64,000 nt of DNA from the NCBI GenBank assembly GCA_019828595.1, contig JAHQRK010000007.1, positions 1,736,001-1,800,000 of the forward strand. The letters are read 5' to 3'. Positions 21,247 through 34,544 of the stretch are shown here, piece by piece. A program made the position numbers and the translations under genes. The notes beneath the pieces were generated by a model, which saw only the letters and a program-made list of their open reading frames with translations, did not search any database and was not told the DNA's origin. Origin of the DNA: Aphanomyces cochlioides. Taxonomy: Eukaryota; Oomycota; Saprolegniomycetes; Saprolegniales; Verrucalvaceae. Numbering within the stretch: position 1 is the first letter of the stretch; every line of letters starts with the position of its first letter.

Positions 21247-22672
21247 ATGAGCTCAGGCTATGGCTTGCTGTGCGTGCAGGCCATCTTTCTCTTCACAGGC
21301 GTCTTCTCGACGTGCGCCGCGCAGTTTGTCTTCTACCAAGGAGCTGGAGGTACAAGAATGTCAACATCATGATACATAACCGCCACGTAGCACAAAAAGC
21401 AATGCTGCTCCCGCTTTGCAACTATCTCGGCATGATGCTCGTTGGTGTTATCCCGCTGGGAAACTCGCGTGAACACACACTACGACCGGACAATGTCGAG
21501 AACGTGCTCAAGAAGAAAACAGACGAAGACATCACAGTCCCTTCAACCGACGCCACCATCATCCGTGAAGCTGCAGAGCTCACACGACGACAGCCTGAAA
21601 AGGACGATATCAAAAGCACGGAAGTCATTGCAAATGAAAGCTTTCAAAAGCCAGCACGACAAGAGTCTGGTGGGTGGGATAGTCTTGTCGGTTCAGCATC
21701 CGTGGTGCAAAGCATGTTGTTCCTCAATGTGTTTTTGGATTTCGGCGGGTGCATTTTTGCCAACATTGGTCTCTCAATGGCAGGCAGTGGCGTCTTTCAA
21801 GTCATCTATTCGTCTGGTGCGTCTACTCTGTCGTTGATTCAATCTGACGCTTTTTCATAGTGGTTTGTTGGTCAGCTATGCTGTCGAAAATCTTCCTCAA
21901 TAAGCAGCTCTCGCAGGTTTGTTCTCAATGAGTCACTTCTTTGGCTCATAGAATGCGTAGAACGAGTGGCTTGGTATTGCTATTGTGACGTTTGGTTTGG
22001 CCTTCAGTGCCATGGGACAATCGAACGGCGGTCGAGATGCTGGCACAGTCCTCATGGGATGCCTCAACACTGTCATCGCTGCGGCTTTTTATGGCGGCAA
22101 CTATGGTTTGATCAAATGTCCATGTCGCGTTCTGACATCCTTGTAGTTACTGGAGAGTTTATTCTTAAGTTGCCAGAACGACCCGAGCCACAGGAGCTTT
22201 GCTTAAAGATGGGCATTGCTTGTGTTTCGCTCATCTCGATCTATCAAATGTTCTGGGTTCTCCCTCAATGGACGCATGTCATCACGGAGCCGGTGATCAA
22301 AGCCCAAGGCAATCCAATGCATATCCTGGGAGCCTTGGGTCTTTACACATTGTCCCAGCTTGCTCACGGCCTGACATACTTTATGATGCTTGGCTCGTGT
22401 GGCGCCGTGACGACTGGCATCATGCAGAGCCTCCGTGCAGTCTGTGTCTTTGGTCTCAGCTCTGTGTTGTACTGCAGGTATTGATTCCCACGCTTGCATC
22501 CTGTACTAATTTCACTTGTAGCCGCCAAGAATCACAATGCTTTGATGCAAAGCGCGGCATTGCTACTCTCTTTGTTGTGTCGGGTGTCCTCTTCTATTCC
22601 TGGGCGAAGGGCCAAACTAAAATCCGCAAGCCCATCGATGCGTCGAAACTTCCCAAACATTACATTGTCTAA
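21247..22672 (+). CDS. EamA/SLC35-type multi-pass transporter, 403 aa
   Basis: Exons: 21247-21349, 21391-21816, 21861-21916, 21961-22105, 22147-22477, 22522-22672. Introns 41-44 nt, phases 1,1,0,1,2. The N-terminal helix (LCVQAIFLFTGVFSTCAAQ) begins the first bundle, a long charged loop (about residues 60-125, NVENVLKKKTDEDI) intervenes, and paired helices follow (VFQVIYSSVVCWSAMLSKIF, EWLGIAIVTFGLAFSAMGQS, AVTTGIMQSLRAVCVFGLSS). This arrangement, with a Ser/Gly-rich seam in the fourth and ninth helices, is that of the drug/metabolite transporter superfamily and nucleotide-sugar transporters (SLC35F-like). Expected in Golgi, endosomal or plasma membrane; the substrate cannot be read. Start at 21247 is preferred over 21169 for the helix position. 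Confidence 0.87.
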
Positions 22673-22688
22673 TAAAATAGTTCCTCTC

Positions 22689-25600
22689 TTATTTCCGTAT
22701 TGTCAATGACCCGACACTGTGACGACGACCAGATCCTGGCGCTGCAAGATTGAGTGCGCGTTGTCGGACCACCAAAGACGCTGTTTGCTTCGGGCGATCC
22801 ATCGCTTCCATCATTTTGATGCTGTTGCGGCGCTCCTTGTATCTCGGACTCGCTTTGACGTCTTCCCACACGGCGGAAATTTTCCGGCGACGTAAATCCA
22901 TCTCAGGCGTCGTGGCGACGTGAGGGAGAATGCCCCGCGTCAATGTTTCTCGAGCAGGGGGATCACTTAAAGTCTCGATGAAATTTGCTTCGACGGGATT
23001 TACATCAACAGTCGGAGCTGTTGTCACCGCCGACGGGGTTGCTTCTGCAGCTGTAGTATCGAGGATGCGGTTATAACTTCCGCGGCTGACTAATTTGTTC
23101 GCAATGGCAGACGATTGCCTTCTCATGGCGTGAGAAGGCTCAAGTTTCTTTGAAGACTGTCGCTGAAGCGGCGCGTGGGCAATGCTCTCTCGAATGTTGT
23201 GTGTCCGAGCTGCGAAGGCGACGACAGCTTTGGTTATTGGCATTTGCGAGGTTCGACGCATGAGTGAATCGCCTTCTTCAGGTGGAGGGGTGAGAACTGG
23301 GGCCGATTCACGATCTGACATGGACTGGAGATGCAGGACGTCAACATTGGATGCAGCTGCAGGGGGCACTTCGTTGGATTGAGGAGGCGATGACGCTGAG
23401 GTTGGTGGCGAACCAGTGCACCACGTCCGAAGGTTTCGCTCTCGATAGTGGGGGAACCGCTCGAGGACATAATCGTACGAATTGTGGTCGAGGATATACA
23501 TATCACAATTCGAAATAGCGCTACAGCTTCCAGATCGAGGAGTGTTGTAGAGCAACGACATTTCGCCAAAGTAGTCACCCTTCTGCTTGACGACTTCATA
23601 CGTCTTGGCGATGTTTGTGACGAGGACGAAGCCCGAGTGGATAAAGTACATGCTGCGCTCGTAGTCGCCTTCTCGAATGATGACATCCTTGGCAACGAAG
23701 AACTCGGCTTGCAAGACGGACACGATGGCCCGCGTGAAATCTTGGTCGCACTCAGAGAAAAGATGGACTTTGATAATGAGATCGCGCTTCACGTAGACGG
23801 CAATATCTTCCCGAAGAGCTGATGACAGCGGAGCCAGAGCCTGCGACTCGATGACGCCTTCCGAGTGCACCCACATGTTGCGAAAGTACTCCAGGATTTG
23901 AATCGTCAAATGGCGTGGAAATTGCCGATGGACCAAAAATGCCGATACGGTGCTCGTCTGTTCTTCAAACTTGACGCGATTCTTAAACTCAACTTCAAAT
24001 ATCTCTGAGAGGCCGCCCGTCAAGACTCCATAAGCTGTCAAGGCCAGGAAAATGATAAATATCGAGACGATGGTTTGCACCAACGATGTCGAGTAGATAT
24101 CGCCAAACGTAATACTGGTCAGCGACGTGATGGCAAAGTAAAAGGCCTTGACGTATGCCGAGTGGAGAAGATCAACATCATGATAATCGTGCGGTGACAC
24201 AAATACTTCGGCTGTCTCGACATAATATGCTTGGCTTGTAGCACTGTCATGATCGCCAACTGTCACACACACCCAGATACAAGCCGCCCAGTGGGCAGCG
24301 ATCAAAAAGATGCTGCAGACCTGACAAAACGACCACAGTCTTGGAACCCACGCGATTGATTTAAAATGCAGCGTGACTGAATCACGTGCACTCGCGTTCC
24401 AAGCGCCCACATGAGCAAGGCGGAAGAGTTTGTTGAAACGCCACAATGATACAGCAACTGTCCACTCGTGCACAAACAAACCCAACACTTCCAGTGGCAT
24501 AGCAGCAATCAGATCAAACCAAAGCCCACCTTTCGTGCGGTAGTGATGTCGAATGAGCTTGACATCCGCTGAAGCTTCACCCCGAATAACTTGGCAGAAA
24601 AAATTCCAACGAAAAATCACGTCTGCAAGTGCAGCGACGTCGACGACGTATTCCAGACCAAGCCACACTGCAAACACTGTCGTGTCATTGTGTGGAATCA
24701 GTTCCTATGACGCAATAAGTAACGAAGACACGTAATACTTGAAGGACGTACAGGTCGCAAGAAGCACGCTCGCATGGGGATGGCAATGCTATAATACAGC
24801 ACAGCGACCAACATGATGAGATCCCATACGCGTCGGAACGTCGAATGGGGCCTTGTCCATTTCGGTGGAAGTTTAATTTCGCCCCAGATCGATGCTTTGT
24901 CGATTGAGCCCTCTTGCGTTGCAGTCGCCACATTTGACATGCGGCGAATGTAATTCAAGTGCTCAAAGTTGGCATTCTTTTCGTCGATTACAACCACATC
25001 AGCGACGTCTTCAGCAGTCAAATCACCGCCGTCTTCATCATCGACAGGAAGAACTTTTCGATTACCACCGGCACCCCACGACAACGGATCGTCGTCGTTG
25101 GAAGAGCCAACAGTATGAAGCATTTGAGCGCTCTTGAGTCTGTCTTGGAGATATTTTGACGACTTGATGGCACCATGACTTTTCTTGAAGCTGCTTTTCA
25201 GTCCAGGCGCATTCACCATCGACTGCTTTTTCGTCATTTTGTCTTCGTTCATGGGTTGAATACGAGGCTTATCAATATGATACATGGAACGCAATTTGCC
25301 TGGAGAGATAGACTCCCGACCACCGACGGTAGACGATTTGATTTTCTCAAAGACGCTCAAGCGAGCACGTCCATACGTTGACATGCGTCGTAGATTCGTC
25401 ATGAGTTGCTTGCGGACCTTTTTATGCGGTGATGACTTTGTCGTGCTGACCAAATTCATCAAAATGTTTCGTGTCGCTCGAGCCATGTAAGCCCTTTTTG
25501 CCTTGAGATCTGGGAACATAGCACGCTCCATTGCAATTCGACGAGAATCGGGCCAGAGAGCAATCCAATCGGCTTTTTCAAGACGAAGAACTTCGCAGCA

Positions 25601-28600
25601 TGTGACCGCGCGCACGGACGTCGTGTGAGTCATCTCTGGCAGGAAAAATGGCAATTCGCCAAAGACACCGCCTTCGTGCACCGCCGCCACAACGAGATTC
25701 GATTGACGTACGTATTCCTCTGCGCGGCCTTGGTTCATAATGTACATGGCAGCGCCTGTGCCTCCTTCGACGATTATGTTGTCGTGGGGAAGATAAAGCA
25801 CTGGAGTGAGACGCTCAGCAATACTTGCCAATGTAGCTGGATCCAGAGCATGGAAGAGAGCAAGCCCTCGAAGACGATGACCATAGAGATCGTAAAATAA
25901 TTTCATGCGTAGACTGTGAGGGAGCTCACTGAAGATAACGTCGGCGTCCATGCCACGGGTGCATTCAAATAAATACTCGAAGTATTGGTGTCCACGTTCG
26001 AGGAGGAAGAGTGGCAGATCCTGCGACCGCGCGTACTCGTCAAAATTTTCTATCAACTCATCAAATTCGTTCGCTTCCTATAAAAAAAGGAAATGGTTAT
26101 GGCTTAGCTCCATTGCATTGATTGTACCTTGTCCATATGCACTATAATAGACGTTAGCTGTCCAATGACTTGGCCGACAAAGAAAAAGCCCGCAAAGCAC
26201 GCCAAACACGTGTAATACGTCTCGATATTTGACGTCGGATGGATGTCTCGGTAGTCCATGGCTGTGATCTAAAATCATTTCGATGAGCTCAGCCAAGTAG
26301 AAAAGAGAGTACCGTCGTAAGTGCCCAGTAGAAAGATCGAATGTACAGGACGATAGCATTATGGGGATAGTCGTGAATGACAACATCAATAGCAAACCAT
26401 TCTTCGACTTCAGTGGCATGGCCATCGGTCTCGTGAGACGCATCAGGGTTCCCGAGGAGATAAAACACCGCGCCTGTAAAGTGCGCTACGACGACAAGGG
26501 CCACAAGGAGGTTAGCCAGTCGAAGGAAAGCCGTGAGCTTCGCGCTCACATAACGTTCTTGGAGCCATAGCTGCATTTTTGACACCATTTGAGCGAGTTC
26601 CAAACTGCGTACGAGACGCGGAAGACGGCACCATGCCATAATATTGGCGTCACCAATGTAGTAGAGAGGAAGACTTGAAATGATGTCGCGGAGGAAGAAG
26701 TGTTTCATATAATGAGCACGTGACTCGGCTAGATCAAAATGAGTGAAGCCATCCAAGTCAACTGTAAAGTGCCAATAGTTGAGATAAATATCGACGTAGT
26801 AAACTGCGTCAAAAAATAAGTTGATGATCCAGAGGACACTCATCATCGAATCGCTGGGATGCTGATAGAATGCGATTCGAAAAACTGTCATGAAGAGATT
26901 GTACAAAATTGCTATTCCAATGAGGAGATTCCAGCCTCGACGGAATGGATGCTGTGGCGGAATGACGCCTGTTTCCCGTGGTGGCTGTACGTACAGCGTC
27001 ACCGTCGTCTGCGTCAACGTAACCTAAAAGAGCAACGCGCTAGCTTCAGTAATTTGAGATAGACGTACGAGCTTTTCGCGTTTGAGGTTGGCTTGCATGC
27101 GAATCAAATGCGAATCTTCTCTTGCCTGCGCTTCAAGCGCAAGCGTATAAATGTTGTCCCATTCGTCTGGAAAGAACTTAATGATTTGCTCAAACTCGCT
27201 TCGTCGTAGCACACTCAGCTCGGTGGAATCCATCGCTTGCACCGTGGCTTTGTATGGAACCTCAAGAATGAAATTTGGTTCACCGTAACAATCACCAGCG
27301 TGGAGGATTCGTATCGGCGTCATGGCAATTCGAAGCTCTACATTGCCTGAACGAAGAACATATAGGTCGCACCCCATGTCCCCTGCATGCAGCACGATAT
27401 CTCCCTTTTGGTACGTTTCGTGGCGGATAATCGACGCAATAATTTGCTTGCAGTCGTCTCCCGTGCTTGCAAAAATGCTCACGTGTTTGAGAGTGTTAGC
27501 ATGAAGAAATGTGAGGATTTCATGCTGGACATTGTCCGGGAGGACAGAAAGAAACACTTCTTCACTGACGCCTTTTTCACGGACCCACTGATTCTTGTAG
27601 TAACGCCGAATATCACTTTGAACGTTTGGACTGACGCCTTTGAATTTCATGAAGCGATTAATAAGCATCAACGTGTCTTGTGTTCGATTTTCGTTGGCCA
27701 TAAGCTGTGCAATGGCTGATGAAATTGCTCCAATCACTCCAAAATTGATCAAACTCGAGAGGAAGAACCACACAAACGCGTACACGCACTCGACAGTCGT
27801 GAACGGAAATATCATTCCGTAGCCCACAGAAGTAAGAGTCATCACAGACCAAAATAGGGATCGAGGGTACCTACAAGTCAGGTTAGTGACAGCGAATACA
27901 TTGGCAGTCGTACTCGTTATTCGTTGGATAATGCACTGAGTCATACAGCCACCACGTGCAGTTTCCATGTATTGCTCCATCACGAAGACATTTGTCTAAT
28001 GGAAGGTGCTCTGCTGTCCAATGTTCGTCTGCATCACCGTGAACGTGAATTTCGGCAATTAAGAACCAAAAGCAGCCAGCAACATGCGTAACAAACACCA
28101 CAAAGAGAGACAAGTAGACGACAGTTTGCATAGATGTACTCACACGGTATGCTTCGAGCACTTCTGATAGCACCTCCTGAAAATAACGCAGCCGAATGAG
28201 ACGCAGGAGGCGACCTACACGAAGGAGGTTGACATACAATCCACTACAGAAAAGCACATGTGAGACGTCAAAATGTGGAGAGTCACTACTCGTGGACGGG
28301 AAGCAAGTCTCCAATGAGCGCGACAGGTAAAATCGCCGCAATATCCCAAACGAAATTGCCAGACTCTTTGTATCGCGCAAAAATCAAATCAGGGTCGACA
28401 ACGGGAGCTGTCGTTATGATTGATGACTTGTCCTCGAACGCAAAATCGCGGCTCATGAAGCGAATATGGATGAGGTGAAAGAGTTCATTCGTAATGGCAG
28501 CAGCATAGTTGAGTTTATTGAGGAGAAAGTCGCCCACGTCTTGATCATTGGAGAAAATTAACTTGTACGGGACTTCCGTCGCAATATATAGCAGCGACGC

Positions 28601-30639
28601 CAGGTAGAGCACAGACCAATTCATGCGAAACCTGCATAGTTACAATAAGCCACACCACACACTGAGAAATGATGTACCTTGAGTTTGGAAGCGTCCATTT
28701 CCCCGTGCTTCGATCGTGGCTTTCAAGGAGTTGTTTGAGCGAAATCATCTGTCCGAGGAGCTTTTGCGTCTTGAGGAGTTGATGGTCACGCTGTTCGATC
28801 GCATCACGCATTTCGTCCTTCTTAGCCCGCGCCGCATCAGGATCGACGTAAAATGCATCGAGAACAGTCTCAAACACATCACGATTGAGCTGATATAGTT
28901 CGCAAAAGGTCTCGGCAAGCGCTTTGTAGACGAATCCATTCTCAACGAAGAGTGCAATCTCGCCAAATGTGTCGCCTTGGTTGAGTTTGAATTGAATATT
29001 ATCGCGCTTGTCGACGAGAACGACGCGACCACGTGAGATAAAATACATTTCTCGTACTCGAGTCGTTTTTGTGATCCAATCAAGGGGTAGATAGACTTGG
29101 GACGTCAAGAGTGTGGCGAGGTTTTGGATCACATTGTTGCTTTCTCCAGTGAGGAAATGTACCTACAAGCAGAAAGTAAAAAAAACGTGAAGTAGAGTAG
29201 ATGCCTACTTTGGCAATCACTTGAGCCTTCAAGACATCGATGCACTGCGTTTGGAAATGAATCGGGAGTTTTGAAATCACGTTGTTTTCCATAATACCAA
29301 GCTGAATGCGCCAGAAGTAGTCAAAGTACCCCAAGATTTTGTTGCGCAAATACTTGGGAAGACCTCGCGACTTGGAATACTACACAAGAAATAACTTGAA
29401 GTCAAACAGCAGAGTTACTACCTCCCGAGCGTCTTCAACGAGGGCAACGTATACTGATCGATTCGTGTTGTGATGCCCATACACGAGTTCAAATCCACCG
29501 ATGAGGGCACAGCTCATAAGTGCTCTTACAAGCTGAATGGCAATCGAGAAGCATCGCTCTGCAAACGAGTAGGAGTTTGCATCACCGTACGCAACAATGA
29601 GCATTGTTCGAATGTACTGATCAAAGAGGGAGCAATCAGTGAGTTGTTTTTGAATTGCCCAACATGTTGGACCCCTTTGATGGGATATCATAGACGAGGA
29701 CAGGGAACGAAGATGGTGCGACGACGCACTAGCTCCATCACTTTGGCACAAATCCAGAAAACGACCGCATTCAAGGTGCGCTAAGAGCATGTACATACAT
29801 GCAATCACGTGAAACAGACACAAATTGAACATTGCCATGGATACGAGGAAGCCTTTTGCAATGTTGTGAAGCTGGACAAATAAATTGTGCTGGGCGAGGA
29901 ATGTCTTGAACGCTGATATCGTTCGAGTGAGATTGAAAAGTCGCAACAGCTTCAAAATTCGTGCTAGATGGACAGCGTTAAATCCCCAGATGAAATAAAC
30001 AAGGATTTCGATGGGAAGCAGCGCTACGGCTTCAATGTAAAGCTGCCGCTTTGTGATACGCGTCAATGTTCGAGCTGACGTACTGGTGATAAAATGAAGA
30101 TGTCGAAATGATACAGCGGATGATTCCGTGGTTTCTGGGAGCTCATTCAGAGGTGCTGTTGGCCGCAGAGTACTGGTATTTTTTCGATTCCTTGAAGCTG
30201 GACTCACTGTCGAAACCAGGCCACCACCTAGACGGGCAGCATGGCGTTTGCTATTCTTGTGTCCCAGTCTTCCTATAAGATCTGTTCCGCTGCCTCGCGT
30301 GCCACTCGTAAAAACAAGACCAACGCCGCGGACGAAATATAAGAAGTTGACAGCACCAAATAGATCAGCGAGGATGTCTAGGGCAATATACGGCTCAACA
30401 ATAGCATCGATGACTACTGTATAGCCATATGGGTCGTAAATAAATCCAATTCGAAAAGGAATGCTCCATAGGTAGTAGACGAGTTGGAGGAGGTACAGGA
30501 CAATGTAGAGGAACTCTTGAAGTTGTGGCATATGTTGTCGTCGCCGTCGCCGCCGCACCCGTCGTGTTAGTGGTGGTGGAGACGACTGGGCGTATCTGAA
30601 TCGCCCAGGGAGAAGTGGTGCAAGCAAGCGGCGCATCAT
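22689..30639 (-). CDS. four-repeat (pseudotetrameric) cyclic-nucleotide-gated channel, 2513 aa, copy A
   Basis: Exons: 29422-30639, 29209-29379, 28678-29162, 28290-28631, 27914-28243, 27069-27870, 26313-27023, 26128-26268, 24752-26077, 22689-24704; introns 42-50 nt, all phases agree. Four units follow each other, each with a six-helix voltage-sensor/pore module and a C-linker plus cyclic-nucleotide-binding domain (CNBD). S4 segments are basic (LRVGRLLRLIRLRYF in unit 2). Filters differ: AYGD (unit 1, 29581-29589), VGYG (unit 2, 27816-27824), MDYRD (unit 3, 26245-26256), TFGD (unit 4, 24099-24110). CNBD phosphate-cassette cores: FGEIALF, YGEPNFI, FGELPFF, FGEMSLL; only unit 4 keeps a plausible cassette arginine (NTPRSGS). 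The C-terminal tail of about 270 residues is Ser/Thr-rich. The architecture matches the single-chain CNGK channels of sperm flagella; expected in plasma or flagellar membrane. Confidence 0.9.
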
Positions 30640-31384
30640 GGTCGGGGATGCGTCGAGATGTGACTGTGGGGAGTGGAAGTTTCACTGTCTTGACAAATAT
30701 AGCCGTCGGGTCACAAGCAGTTACCAATTTCGACAGCGGAAAGACCACCAAACGCAAGTATCTTCGTACTTCATTTCCAAACTCGTAGCGTGAACCGTCT
30801 TCGCTCTACAAAGACTTGAGCTTGTCGCTATCCATCCTGTTCGAAGGACAAGGGATTGTGTGGTTGGTATTGCTTGGACCTTCCTCGAAGCTGTCAAAAT
30901 GTGGAATGTTGACCAAAGACGTTACATAATTGGCCAATGAAGACGCAGTCAACTTGCGTACCATGTCACTTTGATGACAATATAGTGATAAGTCACTGCT
31001 AGCAACCTTAAAGAGAGCAATATCGAGATGGCTGTTGACTTGGCTGACCGTTTCTCAAAGGTGCAATTGCGTTTGATATCCATGTTGCTGGACTGACATG
31101 ATACACCATGAAAGAAGCATCTACGGCACTATGGCAGGAGTATTCGTTGACTTAAATGCGTCGATGTGTCATCAGGTGCATTTGAACGATACGTGTTTCA
31201 GGTATGTATCAATGGACCGACTTCACAGCGTGGGGATTCTGTCTTCCCCAAGATGACAGTTGTTCAAATTGCGGTGTGTGTGGAATCAATGATAAACGAC
31301 GAAATCCAAAGTGTGTTTGGTTAACATTCATAATCGTAAGAGATTTTTACAGCACGGTTTGCCACTTTGGTCGCAAGTTGTCGT
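30640..31384. other. upstream region of CNG copy A
   Basis: Between the CTL gene end and the CNG start, both transcribed leftward from their own promoters. No gene, repeat or RNA feature could be supported. Confidence 0.45.
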
Positions 31385-33694
31385 TCACAGCCCTAGACAA
31401 TGTGAATTAACGAGCAAATCGCGCACGTACTTCGTCAAGTCGGCATCAGCGAATTCACCACGGCCTCGTCCACCGTTCAAGCTTTCATCCAATGCAAAAC
31501 TTAGTAAGAGCACGTTGATCGTCGTTTCGTAAAGCTACATACACATTAGACACAACAGCTTGAAACACCCGTACTGTCATGAAAGTATGAGCAATCGCAT
31601 ACGAGATAAGCACAATGATGATAATTGGCACCAAAACCTTAGACAAGGAGCTCGAATCGTCCATTAAATACCATGAGATGGCAGTTGTCGAAGCACAGAC
31701 GATGACTTTGCCCTACAAACAACATAGACATTGCGTTCAGTTATTCAAGAATGGTCGTACCAGCAAGACACTCGCATTGCCGATGCGGTTGATGGCTCCA
31801 ACGCGCAATAAATGAGACGTGATAAGAGCATGAGCAACTTTGGCAGCACTGTAGAAGCTCGTGCCTTCAATAGCCGTGATGAAATAGGATTCTTTGCAGA
31901 TGAAGACAATGAATTGGTTGAAGCACCAGATGCAGCACTATTTCAAACGTCAGATCGTCAGCAGATGAATGTTGGCGTACGCAGCATAATGTTGAGAACA
32001 CTTGAGCAAACAAATTACCGGTCGCTTCGGCATCCTTGTTGTCGTCAATGTACATAAACAAGTTGCGGATGTAGCGAACAGGAGCTACAACTAAAGCACT
32101 GAAAGCAGCAGTACCAACGTGATGTTGGAGAATCGACTGCATCGAATACTGCACTGGGTCAGAGACTTCGAAAGTCTTTTTCTTGGTCTGTCGGTCTGTT
32201 GGTGTGAAGTACCACGCGGCCACTGACATGGCCACTGACATGTCGACGAGTGCGAGGAGAACTGAGATAAGCCAGTACATACCAAAGGCATGATAGAGGA
32301 AGAACCAGCGCATGGTGACATCACGTTCGAAAGTGTGCACCAAGATATTCACTACAAGACAAAATCAGCACTGGGCAGAAAAGAGGACAGTACAATCATC
32401 GCCATTGGGGACATGGATAGTTTCCTCGCTTTGGACAGATTTACCAGCAGTAAAGATGCACACTGTGACAGCAAGACCCCAAGCGAGGGCTAGAATCAAG
32501 AGCACAGTATAGAATACTGGGATGAGGAGCATTTTGTTCATCTGCGCGAATACTTTGGTGCCAAACGAAATGAACTTGCCAGCGAGTAACAAACCTGGTG
32601 ACGAGTTATGGACTCATGGAAGGGTGCAACTACTTACGTTGGACCATCATCACAACTGCGAGAAAGTAAGCCATTGCACCGCAAACGACAAAGACGGCCG
32701 AAATCAAAAAGAAGTTTTGAGTGGCGCGATCTGGATAAATGTCTTCTTTCGTCGACAATATCCACAAGTAAACTGCTCCGGCAATAAGACCGACTTGAAT
32801 TGCAATCACAGACAAGCTCAACACAAAGCAGCCACCAAAGCGAAGGAGAATCAAGTAGACTGTAGCCAAACCCATGCCAATGCCACAAGAGTACAAAATT
32901 GGTTCCCAATTCTACAAATGAACAAGCTATTCAAGTAATGCTTTCTTTGTACATACCAAACGAATGGCGCCGATGTAAAGCCCCAAAACATCATTCAATT
33001 GAGTTGTGTCTGCTGAGACAGCATCAATTGAGTCGATCGGGGCGCAAACAAATCCTCGTTTGGTCGTATTGTACGCAGTAAAAGGAACAATTTGAGTCGT
33101 GGCGTTGGCGTCAACGGAAGCATTACCAGAGGGTGCTAGAGGTACAGTAGCAGTAATTGTTTCACCTCCAACCGGGCATTCTGCAACGCAGAGGCCAAAA
33201 TCGGGATTGGTTTGGTAAATGGGAAAGTACACGGCCCCGGTAGTACCACATCCATGACCCTGGAAATCGACGCCTTCTGTGAGATAGATCACCTTGTCTG
33301 ATAAGCCATCCTGCACGAATGCAACGATGCCAAGAGCAAGCATGCCAACCATGTAGACAACGAAGAAGATTAGGAAAAGCATGTCTGAGCCAAAGCGTTT
33401 ACCCATCGGTCCTTTAAATTGTCGCCGGGTAAGGCCGATATCAACGTAAGTGTCCTTTCGGGGCAAGAGCGGATCAGCTTCACCACTACCTTTCCATGAC
33501 ACGGATGAAGAGGGGGCATGTCGAGGAGTCGTATCAAGCATCCATGATGGTTGAGATGGATCGCCAAAGCTCGAAGAGTGGCCACGTCCGGCAGTCTTGC
33601 CGCCGTTTTTAGAACTTGGAGGAGTTTCCCCTGTGGGGCTGTTCATCCAGCCAGGCATGCTGTTGGACGACGACCGATTCGAGCGCGTGAACAT
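31385..33694 (-). CDS. choline transporter-like (CTL/SLC44) protein, 681 aa
   Basis: Exons: 32957-33694, 32638-32911, 32394-32594, 31981-32351, 31761-31937, 31543-31712, 31385-31499; introns 42-48 nt. ATG 33694 begins MFTRSNRSSSN; the frame upstream lacks another ATG. After a cytoplasmic Ser/Pro-rich N terminus, a first helix (LFLIFFVVYMVGMLALGIVA) leads to a long Asn-glycosylatable loop with cysteines (VAECPVGG). Several helices follow, and then the CTL hallmark C-terminal region: a cysteine-rich stretch (CCCCIWCFNQF), NRNAY-like segment (CKESYFITAIEGTSFYSAA) and a last cytosolic tail. SLC44 proteins move choline or ethanolamine across plasma or mitochondrial membranes. Assignment rests on this C-terminal signature and topology. 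Confidence 0.88.
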
Positions 33695-34544
33695 GGCAAT
33701 CAACGGACCAAAGTGAAATCATCACACTTTCCATTGATCTTACAACTTTCATAATTGATAAACTGTTTCAATTGATTCATTGAACTCGACCATTTTAATG
33801 CAATTTATGAAGTTAAATACCTCTTATAATCTATTGTACAGGCATGGGACAGTTTCAAGCTGTGTCGATATTTTTTCGCGGTATACAAATTCCATATCAA
33901 ACCTCATATTATTGCCTCGATGCAGGTTGTGGCTAGTCACAGATTCGACAGAAAGGCAACCAGTTCTTAAACTTTATAATTTAATAAAAGACAGATTCCC
34001 TGACCTCAACTGAAGAGTCCAGGGTGATCGGCGGGTCACTTCATGGAGCGACCACGATTACAACACCTGGCCTTGCTTTCAACCTCGAAAGACCATCTTT
34101 ATGATATAAGATGCGTAGATGTATGCCCTGCATGTATTCTCACCCAAAGTGCAGGTGCAAGTGTTGATCTTTGTCATCACGATACCGCGACGTGTATGCA
34201 AAATATTTTACAAGTGGTATCGACACCGTTTAATCTCAGTCTTCGACGTGCGATTGAATATGATAGGACGCAAATGCGTGGATTGTCATTTCAGTACACC
34301 ATTGACTATAATTTCCTCCCCCCCGGTCTGCGCTTGGAAGAAGTTTGGTTGTGGTTGTTTGCTTCTCAGCATGGCAATCGAGTCAAGAGAGTGTTGTTTT
34401 GTTGGGGATGAAAAGGGAGGTTTTGTGATTTCACCCGACGAGGATTACGAGATAGAGGAGATCTTGTTGATGAAAACAAAGTGATCAGGAAACCAGCGCA
34501 TCAGTTCGATCCTGAAGCGGTTCCGATAAATAATAACGCGTGTA
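33695..34544. other. intergenic, AT-rich
   Basis: Upstream of the CTL gene and downstream of the ankyrin/coiled-coil gene. Short plus-strand frames (33780-34013, 34043-34484) have no domain or splice support and are taken as chance. Confidence 0.45.
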
